Positions 54,897 through 64,000 of a stretch of DNA of 64,000 nucleotides are shown here, one piece after another; the first letter of the stretch is position 1, and every line of letters begins with the position of its first letter. Under the pieces are notes generated by a model. It had not been told where the DNA came from. It made no database searches and was given only the letters and a program-made list of their open reading frames with translations. The stretch is from Timema cristinae (Eukaryota; Arthropoda; Insecta; Phasmatodea; Timematidae), in the NCBI GenBank assembly GCA_039000515.1, contig JBCFYV010011164.1, positions 45,527,159 through 45,591,158 on the forward strand. Reading direction: 5' to 3'. The translations under genes and the position numbers were made by a program.

Positions 54897-57560
54897 CGGG
54901 TATGTTGAGTCTTCAATAATTAAAAAAAAAGGGATTTTGTGGTTTATGTGAACTAAAAAATTAATTTCTTTAAATTGAGGTTTCTTTTAACCTTAATGCA
55001 CTCGTTATAAAATATTTAGTCAACATTAGTTAATATATTTATTTTTGACTAAAATGTGTAGTGTAAAAGTATTTATATTATATATTATGATCAAAACAAT
55101 TTTCAAGGATGCACATATTTGTTGGAAAAATATATTAAGTATTTCTACAAATAACATTATTTTCCAACGACAATTTTGATCATACAGCATTTGAACAATT
55201 TTAGAAAATATACTTCCATTCCATTGTTGCTATTTTAGGTATGGTAAAATATGAAGATATTAAAATTTAACAGGTGAATTAATTCATTGTTAGACATTTT
55301 GTAATTATGCATTTTAGATTTTAAAGAAACAAAATTAAATAGATTTTATATTTCTTCATACATTTACGAAGGAGGGGTAATAGTCAAAAAAACAATTTAT
55401 CTCTGTATTGTCTCATGGTGTTTTATCCACAAACAGGGGGAGAGGATTGAACTATGTTTAAACTGTTGGCTCTAAGTGAAGGGGGGTTGGGGGAAATATA
55501 AAGGGGTTACATTTTAGTGTTCAATGATTATTAAACACTAGTCAAATCCCACAAATTAGGAACCAATCAAATCTCTATATCTAACATACAATATTACTCA
55601 TTACAATAAATAACTCATTTTATCAAAATTATGTTTTAGATAGGTTGTGCCCACCTATTATGATTTTAATTTTAACATAAAATTGTATTCATATTTTGTA
55701 GAAAAACTGCTGTGATTTCTGAAACTTTAAATCTATAGTTTTATCAACAAATCATGTTGAAAGCCTTCCCCTTTATTTTCATGATTATATCAACCACCTT
55801 AGCATCTTTATTGAAATGTTTCTGCCAAATCTTAAAACTTAATAAAATGTGTGAAACTTTATATAGCAATGCTAATCTTGTGAAAGGTCCTAATAATGTT
55901 TTTTTTAATCCATGAACTGTTAATTCAAGAAAAAACAGTTTCTCACAAGAAATTGATTAAATACTAAAAAAAAAAAAAGTGGCAGGCACAGCTAGTTCTC
56001 CTGTATTTACGTGGTTTGGGTATTATTCACGCTTTAAATCTTTAAATTTAAATATAACCTATTTATTTTGAATATAGGACATATTTATGAAACTACACAA
56101 ATCTTAACCATTGAATTTGCGGTATTTCTGATTTTGTTTTTAAGGGAATTAACTTACCCATATTTTTTACTAAAGCAAAGATCCAAAGCTAGACTCTCTA
56201 ATGAAAACATCACCATAATAATTTTTAGAGACTTAACCTCAAATAATACTAATTTCCTGGCAATGAGTGTAACACTTATAATTTTAATTAAAATGGTAGA
56301 AGCACTTTTGCAAAAATAGTGCATGCAATAATATTACGACCATAAACCTAACTTTCTTGGGATACCATGGACCACTAAGTTTTATTTCGACTCTAATGAA
56401 ATTCTAATTCTAACTCTAATTAATGAAATAAATATTGAAACTGATCAATGTTTAAAAGAGAAAAAACTATTTTTTTAACGCTTCGTGGACATCTCAAAAT
56501 GTGAACCAAAGTCAAACTTAACCTCAGATGTAACATTTAATACTAACACTTATGAGAATATACTCTCCATATAAAATTACTAACTAACTTATATAAATAA
56601 TGTAACTACTGGTAATTAATATTCAATAATCCAATTACCGAGCTACTACAATCCTTTATTTAAATATAGTTTTTTTTTTTCATTTATTTGCATTATTTAC
56701 TAACACTTGGCCTCAAAAATTGCCCATAAATTTGGTTGTATCCAGAAAAATTAATTATATGTTCTAATCACCAAACATCTAAGCATTTTGTAACAGAGGT
56801 TCTTGTCTGTCACCCTAGTCCCCAGCTCATTCGTTAGAGTGTCTGCAGGGGCTCCAGAACAAGGGAGACGGGGGCTTAAGCCCCCTTGTTTTTATCTTGA
56901 GGGGGGGGGGGGTTGGGACTAGCTTAAGGCCCCTCAATATTTCCTAAGTAAATTCAAAATCCATCTATAAAACATACATATTTTGATACCATAACTAGTT
57001 TGATCATCTTAAGTATTAAGGACATAGATCTATAATTAATTTTATAGAAAATTAAAATGCCCTAATTTAGCAGTTTATTTTTCGCACATGAGTAAAAACT
57101 CTTGCACAAAAATATAGTAAATAACATTAGCCCTAATTGTGATCTCCTTAAATCTAAACAATATCAGAATAGTAAAGCCAAATGGTAGTACTTATTGAAC
57201 TTTATGCCACAGGTAAGAACAATTTGAAAAAAAAAAAAAAAAAAAAATCACATTTGGATTGTAAGTTTAATTTTAAGAAAAATACTAAGTATTTAACTAA
57301 CCCTAGTTTAGAGGTCCATTAAGTTGACTTTCACAATTTGATTCTCTAAGTGTTGAGTCGTACACTTAGGGTGATGTGCAAGAATGTATAGTGAATACTT
57401 AGTGGACCAATAGTGTGGTCCTAAGCACACTTTCACTACACCTTATATCATATGATGACGCAAGCAAACCTACGCTAGTGTCCACTTAGCATCCATTTAG
57501 TTAAGTTCTTGCATATGGCTCTTTGTCTACCCTGGAAGGTAGCAGACTTAAATTGCGTCG
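54897..57560. other. AT-rich intergenic, little recognised
   Basis: No SINE until about 59160. A palindromic ggggcttaagccccc lies at about 56870 next to a G run (56900-56915), and a poly-A stretch lies at 57227-57247. ORF 56068-56319 has no motif. Confidence 0.4.
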
Positions 57561-57639
57561 TTCAACTATGGTATAGCCAATAAAATATACATATAGCATG
57601 GGTGTAGCGAGGGGGGATTATGGGGCAAAAACCCTCCAC

Positions 57640-58110
57640 ATCTCCCAGATATTTTCTTACGTTTTTATTGTTGATCGCAAAAGAATGTTTGTTAAACTAT
57701 TTATCTTAATTTGATTCTTTAAATCGATTTTCAGAGATAGTAGTTTATCATCTAAAGGCATCCATTTTTCAACAAATTTTTGGGGATATGCCTCTTCAAA
57801 TAGCTTTTCTAGGACATGAAAATTTATGGAATAGGATCATTAGACCATTTCTAGAGAATCTAATTTATGAAAAAATCTGGTCTACCGCTACTTAAAATAG
57901 CTTTTAGAGGCATCTACTTTTTAAAAAAATCTAAAGAAAGACTACTCTAAATAGCCTCTAGGATTATCCAAAATTAAAAAAACATAAAAATAGAGGGGGG
58001 GGGTGTTTCTAGTCTATATTTCTCTTAAATAAGTATAATTTTCCAAAACTCTTCACTTTTGAGGACCTCTCTAAATACGTTCCAGGCCATCCAATTTCCA
58101 ATCATTAACT
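57640..58110. repeat. Degenerate tandem repeat, block 1
   Basis: Loosely repeated words such as aaatagcttttctaggacat, aaaatagcttttagaggcat, actctaaatagcctctagga and cctctctaaatacgttccag recur roughly every 55-80 bp. Strong divergence suggests an old array. Confidence 0.55.
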
Positions 58111-59159
58111 GGAAGGAAAAAAAATTCTAATGTATTCAATTTTTAAACATTAACTGGGAGGGAGAACAATTCCTAAAATAACTATATTTTGATATACCTC
58201 CTTCCCCCATCACACAAATAAGGTTCCACTACCACTTTTTTAAATAATTTTCTTATTTATCAGATATCGCGCCTTAACATCATGCCATAAGCTTACAATT
58301 TTGAATTCTCTCAAAATTAAATTCTCCCTACACCGATGAGACTATGTAAGACTTATACCTTTCAGAGTAAGGGGAGTGTATGTGTAAAATAGAGAAAACC
58401 TGTAAAAACTAATTAATTGGATGTGACATGACAAGTTAAGGAGAAGTCTGGTAAATTATAAAATGTAATTTAAGTTTTTAATTTTATTTTTGCAATAATT
58501 TGTGAAATATGAAGTCAAGAGCATTACCAAGTCCAAACAATTAGTTTTATCTCCAATTAATGTGATTTCTTAATAATTATTATGCCAAGAATTTAATAGA
58601 AGGCAATGAAAATTATGAAACTTTGCATACAAGTTGTATAGATTTTATTATAAAATAATGAGAAAGTAAATATCCTTTTGTCTGGAAAACCTTGAGAAGT
58701 AAAAGAATTTTAGAGTGTAGGCCTTATCAGCGCTATTTAAAGCTGTGTAAAATAAATCAATTTTATCAGCAGAAATCAGCTGGGATTAAAATGTTAATCA
58801 GCCGCTACCTGTGTTAATATATTTCAAAATGAAAGGACACCCGAATGTAGGGCCAATGTTTAATCATAAGGCTAAAATTACACCATAGGATGTAGGGTAT
58901 CTGTCGAGAGACTTGGAGAATATATTAAAAATGTGACAACAACAAAATTATTGCAATGGGTGGTTTTGCATACCACTAATAACTGACTTCAAATACGAAC
59001 TCTCAAGAATGTTGTTTTTACTTAAAACTTTCAAACAAACATTTTATCTGTATTTGAGATATTTTTCCTCAATTAAATATTATAAGAAAACATTTTGATA
59101 TATAAATGTTTTCCCCTCAGGTGTTTTGCGTCCTCCATTTACAGCATCCTTATTGTAAG
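58111..59159. other. AT-rich intergenic, nothing recognised
   Basis: No supported gene or repeat. Confidence 0.4.
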
Positions 59160-59415
59160 TTACCCACCTCGGTGGCGTAGTTGGCTAACGCGCTAGTCGT
59201 GTTGAGCTCGACTGCTGAGGACGGGGAGATCTGGTTTCGAATCTCGGTCGGGTGAACTGGGGGTGGTTTTTTCCTAAATGGTTTTCCACTCTCTCTCCAC
59301 GCTAATGTGGGTTCACTTCCTCTAATTCAACCTTCCTAGCTAATTCCTAATCCATTAGCCTAATTAGTACTTAAAACATATAACCCGAACGGGTAGTAAG
59401 ATGCGGTGCTAAACA
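59160..59415 (+). mobile_element. SINE family A, best-preserved copy
   Basis: acccacctcggtggcgtagt, ggctaacgcgctagtcgtgt, gtttcgaatctcggtcgggt, gaactgggggtggttttttc, ggttttccactctctctcca, cattagcctaattagtactt and the tail ataacccgaacgggtagtaa then gatgcggtgctaaacaataa. The A- and B-box-like positions fit a tRNA-derived RNA polymerase III promoter. Confidence 0.9.
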
Positions 59416-59514
59416 ATAATAATAATATTGTAAGTTGTGGATAACCCTGGCATTCAACAAGACCTGTAGCACCTACGTAAATCTAAGAAATATTTCTCTG
59501 GTTGTGTGCACTAA

Positions 59515-59870
59515 GCTTTAACTAAGATTTAAAAAACTCAAAAATATCTTCTAGAGGCATCCATTTTTTTTTGAAAAAATTGCCACTAAATAACCACTTT
59601 AAAAAGTTTATTGGGGCATCTAATTTTTTTAAATTCTCAGGGTAAGACCACTTTAAATAGCATCTACCAATACATTTTCTAATGATTTCCGGTCGAGGAA
59701 ACCTTTAAATAGCTTTTAGAAAATTCCAAATTTGAAAAAATCTTTTGGGTGAAGGCCACTACAAATAACTTCTGGAAGAATATAATATTCATAAATTTTT
59801 TACAGGTGTAGACCACTCTAAATAGCTTCTAAGAACATCTGGGTTTCAGAAAATTTCTGAAGGAGGGCTT
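59515..59870. repeat. Degenerate tandem repeat, block 2
   Basis: Same vocabulary as 57640-58110: aaatatcttctagaggcatc, ccactttaaatagcatctac, cctttaaatagcttttagaa, cactacaaataacttctgga, ccactctaaatagcttctaa. The period is irregular, about 55-80 bp. Confidence 0.65.
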
Positions 59871-60190
59871 CAAATTCCCACTTTGGCTTGGGAGCCAGGA
59901 CGTTAAAAACACCTTTTTTTTTTCTTTCTTTTTGCTAATACCTCTTATTACACAAATATTATTGGATAGTAGGCCTATCATTTTTAATTCTGAACCCAAA
60001 AAAAGTTAGCATGCTCTTCTTCAAACAAGTTCTTACTATACATAATGGCAAAGAAAGCCATATAAAAATGTACTATCGGAGAAATATAAACCTCCTTCAA
60101 ATAAGTTCAAAAGTCATACAGGACCTAAAATTGTACCCGGTCAGGATCTTCGGATTCCCTCTCAATTGAGCGTACCAACTTTCAAATATC
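59850..60190 (+). repeat. Dispersed repeat, copy 2 (pair of 28045-28450)
   Basis: aaattcccactttggcttgg, gttcttactatacataatgg, caaagaaagccatataaaaa, aaaagtcatacaggacctaa, aactttcaaatatcttctgg, in the same order as copy 1. Confidence 0.6.
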
Positions 60191-60199
60191 TTCTGGTAA

Positions 60200-60415
60200 C
60201 TCTGAGTGTATGTCTACTGAATTAAGGGTTTTAGGTTTGATTCCCAACATGGCTGAAAAATATTTCATTGTTGAAAGAAATGTGGTTTTCCTCTTTCACA
60301 GCCATGAATTTATGGCACCGGGGCAGGAGTTTGTGTCTGTTCTAGATTTAAGTTAATTAATAAGTCGTGTGATTATATAGTCGGTCGGTTCAGAAAATCC
60401 ACGCTAATTACCTTG
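60200..60415 (+). mobile_element. SINE family D
   Basis: taggtttgattcccaacatg (B-box-like), ttcctctttcacagccatga, gcaccggggcaggagtttgt, gtctgttctagatttaagtt and the tail tagtcggtcggttcagaaaa. The 5' head is short. Confidence 0.75.
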
Positions 60416-61624
60416 AATGAATAAAATGAAAAAACTGTAAACGTTTTTGAAATTATGACCAGAAAACTTAAACAATAAGGTCGCATCCAAACATGAAAAA
60501 TATTACTGTATTGATCTTAAACTAAACCCACACCAACTATATATCCAAACTCTAGATTTGTGACATATTGCCTTTATCTCACATGACTTAATGGATGCTA
60601 CATGTTCTGTAAAATATGTATTCCAGAGATCCTGACAGTTTATTTTATTTATCAATTTCGAGATTGACATCTGTCATTGTGATTCTATCAAACATTAACA
60701 TTATATTGTATTACTGTCTACTGTTAAACATATTATTTCTCTCAGTTTCAACTGAGTACTCAGTACTCACCACCTCGTTTCTTTACAATTATATAGTACT
60801 CAAGAATAGATGCCAGGCAGTGCCTAAGATAATTTATTATTTGGAAAAGGAATAGCTTTATTGTGGCTACTTATTAAAAAGTATTGAATTAGTCAAGAAG
60901 ATTTAGTCTGAATCATAATTTACTAGATAGTTTTTCATTAAATATTCCTGTTTTCAAAAATACACAAGAAAACTCACAAAGTAAAAAATTTGAGTTTTAG
61001 ACGTTTGATATATTTAAAAACTTTGTGAAACTATGTGTGATTTTTAATAGCATGTTCATATAATTTATTTAACAAGAGATCTAAGAAATAATTAATCGTA
61101 AAGTTTCAAAAAGATAATTTTTTTGTAAACTTTTATCAGTGGAAAATTAAAATAAATGGTTTTGTGAAAATATATTTTGTGGTGTCTTTTTTTTTTCTTT
61201 AAAACTATAAAAATATTAACATATTCCATTGATCAATAAAATGTGTTAAAAAGTATGAAAGTATAGATCATTAACTGCTTATTTATTTGTTACTGAAAGA
61301 AACATAATTATTTATTAAATATATAATAATACATTTACTATAATGGAGTGAAAGGGGCATCACGGGTGTAAATGGTTAAACATATTATTTATTGTTATAA
61401 ATATGTAAATATTTTAATTTTAGAAAAAGTACATTTAACGCTTAAGATTTAAATGTATTTTATGCCTAAAAACTTGGCTACTTTTCAGAAAGTAAAATAT
61501 ATAATGGATGATATACTATGTTACACTCTGACTACAGAGACAGTATAGTTTAATTTAGTTGGGTAAAGAAATATATTTATGTTTTTCGAATTGATCTATT
61601 GAGTAAACACTATGGATTTAAGAT
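60416..61624. other. AT-rich intergenic, nothing recognised
   Basis: ORF 60616-60855 (79 residues) is rich in Ile, Leu and Ser with no motif. AT-rich composition explains it. Confidence 0.4.
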
Positions 61625-61792
61625 TAGGATAGGCACAACATCCATTCCCCGGCCGTTAATGCATCAATGTGAAAGTGTAAAAAGCCACATTTTACCAATG
61701 ATAATTATTTCGACCAAGCCAGAAATCGACTCTGGGACCCTTAGCTCAGTAGACGTAAACGCTTTCAACTGAGCTAAGGTGTTATATATGTC
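61625..61792 (-). mobile_element. SINE family D, minus strand
   Basis: On the minus strand it begins taacaccttagctcagttga-like with gtcccagagtcgatttctgg, then tatcattggtaaaatgtggc, ctttcacattgatgcattaa and ggatgttgtgcc. The head resembles a Lys-type tRNA, but the acceptor stem does not pair, so it is not a functional tRNA gene. Confidence 0.7.
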
Positions 61793-62739
61793 GGAATATG
61801 CTAATAAATAAATAATTAATTAAAGTTAATAGGCTAGAGTCTTTAAATTATGAATAGAAATAGGAGCCATATGTAATTATTAGAGCTATCATGAATTTAA
61901 GCTCAAAGCAATTAAATTTTTTTTCATCCCAACAATTTGACCCACTATTTAATTATTTGTTCTACTTAATTCAGTTGATAATATGATTTGAAGGGATCCA
62001 CCAGGATTGTAACTACATCTTCTAGTTACATTTCAAACAAAAGCGGTTCAATGTGAATTTGTTAATGATAAAGTAGAGGAACAATTTAACCAGACAGAAA
62101 TAGTTTATGGTTTACTATCACTGTTGAATTATCCTTAGAAGATATGTTAACAAAATATTTAAGTAATGAATGCATTGACTTTCAAGTTGTTGTTTTTTTT
62201 TTCTGAAAAGTAGCCTAGTGAACTGTGGATTTGAATTTTAAGTGAATAGAGTTTGAAATGAGTGATCAAGCTGCAAGATTTGAATGCGATATTTTTTTAT
62301 GAAAAAAAACAAACAAGAAGCTAACATTTAAATCAGAAAGTTCCTTTTTACAAAGATTGTTCTGGTGAAGAGTGAACCTTTGGTCTCATTGCTGTGTACC
62401 AGTTATGATATTTTACAAAATAGGCCAACATATCATATGGACATCTCCTATTTTTGTACTTTGCTCTAGTCTGTTTATGAAGAAAATAAAGAGCTTCAAG
62501 TGTTAATTGTTCTAGTCTACTGTATACAATTAAAATGTAATAGAATAATAAAAAAATGTAAAATATGTTTTAATTAATTTCTAGCTGTATAATCCAATGT
62601 ACAGAATAAACTAAGTAGAACAACACAATGTTTCGTATGGTCTAGTATAGTTTAAAAAAATCAGAACTTGGTATCAGTAAACTACCGTTTAAATAATTTA
62701 AATTAAATTGCAATTAATTTTAATTAATTAAGAAATGAC
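61793..62739. other. AT-rich intergenic, nothing recognised
   Basis: No supported ORF, tRNA-like head or inverted repeat. Confidence 0.4.
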
Positions 62740-62822
62740 ACCTAGACCAGGTAATCAAACCCAGGATCTATAGTTTAGCACGCCAATGCTATATCAGTGA
62801 GCTATCCAGGATTCGTTCCATG
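62740..62822 (-). mobile_element. tRNA-like SINE head fragment
   Basis: On the minus strand: atcctggatagctcactgat, tagcattggcgtgctaaact, gatcctgggtttgattacct. A-box- and B-box-like words are at tRNA spacing but stems are imperfect, and no body is recognised. Confidence 0.45.
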
Positions 62823-64000
62823 CTCAGGGATTCAGGGTCATACAATATTTGCTTATCTTTATCAAGATTAAGGTATTTAAAAAAATCTATATTTGAAAGA
62901 AGTATAAATGTATTTATTTATTCATTTCCAACCTAAATTATTTCAAAAATATGATGATGTTTACTAGGTGTTTAGCTTAGCCAAATTATAGTATAAACCC
63001 TTTAACTAGACCCCAAAACATTAGTTTATCACTTAAATTAATGTTAATTTACATTTTAACAACAAAATTTAACCGTTTAGATAGAATTTATATTGTTTAT
63101 CATAACTAAGAAATTATAATTAAAGAAAAAAAATCGTAGCAATGTTGGAAGGCTAATTTCTTTTGTCTAGAATGTATTCTACAATTCAGATTCGATATTG
63201 AGGATTCACAGGTAACAATTTTTGATTAGAGATTAAGACTAGAAAATAATTAGGTTTGACCCATATCTAATATATTTACTGTATATACATCTAGCGGGAA
63301 TATTTTCTCAGGATGGAGCAAAACTTACAACATCATCTTTGGTAAAGAGATTTTAAGCAGCTAGCTCAATAATTTGTAAAAAAAAAAACTTCAGTGGACT
63401 TGATTGAAACCCAGTCGAAACACATTTTATTTTTCACGTGATTCAAAAGCAGGTTATTTGGGGATATTTTGATTAATACCATGGTACTGATCGCATGAAT
63501 TGAACTTGTAAACAATAAACAAATGTGAAGTTAATCAACCTCGTTCTTGTTTAGTTTAAAAGTATTGTATGCCTGGAAACCGCTCTTTAGTTGAACTACA
63601 TACATTCTAATTGTTTATAATTGCATAAGAAGGGAAGAGGAGGGGGGGGGGAAAGGGAAATATCAAATTTTTAACACTAATTTGATTAGTGCTACCATCT
63701 GTTAGATATTCATGAGACAGTTCTATAGCACTTTAGATCATGGTTAAAAGAGGTTTCTCTCGTATTTAAATAATACATTTAAGGGGGAACTCCCATCAAA
63801 TATCTAAAATACTTGTACTACTAACCTCCTTAAATCTGATGGTAGTTATTATTTAATAGATTTGTAAATTTTTCTCCTATTAAAATAAAGATTGTTTGTT
63901 ACAACAAAAGTTATTTTGTTTCTGTAAATCCAACCATTTAAAAGATATAAAATATTGAACTTCAACGTTTTAAAATAATTTTTATGATTTTTCTTCCATG
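62823..64000. other. AT-rich intergenic to window end
   Basis: A purine/G-rich run lies at about 63630-63660. No gene, SINE or inverted repeat recognised. Confidence 0.4.

Noticed and set aside
56068..56319. An 83-residue hydrophobic ORF
   Set aside because: AT-rich DNA gives Ile/Leu/Phe-rich frames by chance. No motif or codon pattern supports it.
61700..61792. Possible functional tRNA gene on the minus strand
   Set aside because: Boxes are present but stems do not pair, no proper acceptor is seen, and a family D SINE body follows. The same reasoning applies to the heads at 4312, 20305, 29681, 43760 and 59160.

Overview
This window looks like nuclear DNA from an animal, most likely an arthropod and possibly an insect. 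It is AT-rich, its two reconstructable genes are split by GT-AG introns, it has no bacterial-style gene packing, and it is crowded with tRNA-derived SINEs, MITEs and decayed DNA transposons. The species cannot be named from the sequence. A run of exactly 100 N at 17368-17467 marks an assembly gap.

Only one intact host gene is well supported: an orphan class A (rhodopsin-like) G-protein-coupled receptor on the plus strand. It has three coding exons (45965-46095, 48478-50338, 50970-51428) with frame-compatible splice junctions, giving 816 residues. The seven-helix core (about residues 11-358) is followed by a very long Ser/Thr/Asn-rich cytoplasmic tail of about 460 residues. Several near-universal class A residues are replaced. 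Intron 1 holds SINEs and a dimeric minisatellite. The DNA downstream of the stop is free of recognisable SINEs for several kb and may include a long 3' UTR.

The second multi-exon gene, on the minus strand at 38540-44613, is a transposon gene: a Mutator-like transposase fused to a YqaJ/lambda-exonuclease-type nuclease domain. The three exons are joined by clean splice sites, but the gene carries two in-frame stops and a single-base frameshift, so this copy looks dead.

The rest is a transposon landscape. Region 1-4.1 kb holds two SINEs, a nested pair of inverted-repeat elements and Harbinger-like remnants. Region 4.3-15.3 kb holds SINEs, hAT-type elements, a 39-bp tandem repeat and an (AT)n tract. 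Region 15.3-17.3 kb holds a MITE and a mariner-like element with unusually long (~490 bp) inverted arms. Region 17.5-26.9 kb holds many SINEs, a 2.5-kb segment bounded by ~100-bp inverted repeats, and MITEs. Region 27.3-33.4 kb holds an 82-bp satellite, a hAT transposase pseudogene, a 30-bp minisatellite and trinucleotide repeats. Region 33.7-38 kb holds SINEs and a TA-flanked MITE. Region 57-62 kb holds degenerate tandem repeats and more SINEs.

Five SINE-like families are labelled A to E here (my names). A is by far the most numerous. A and C have different heads but share the same 3' tail, which suggests a common LINE partner. I found no CRISPR array, rRNA or convincing functional tRNA gene. 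I found no clear new biological system. The items most worth a second look are the Mutator-YqaJ gene, the receptor's non-canonical core, the long-armed mariner element and the shared SINE tail.
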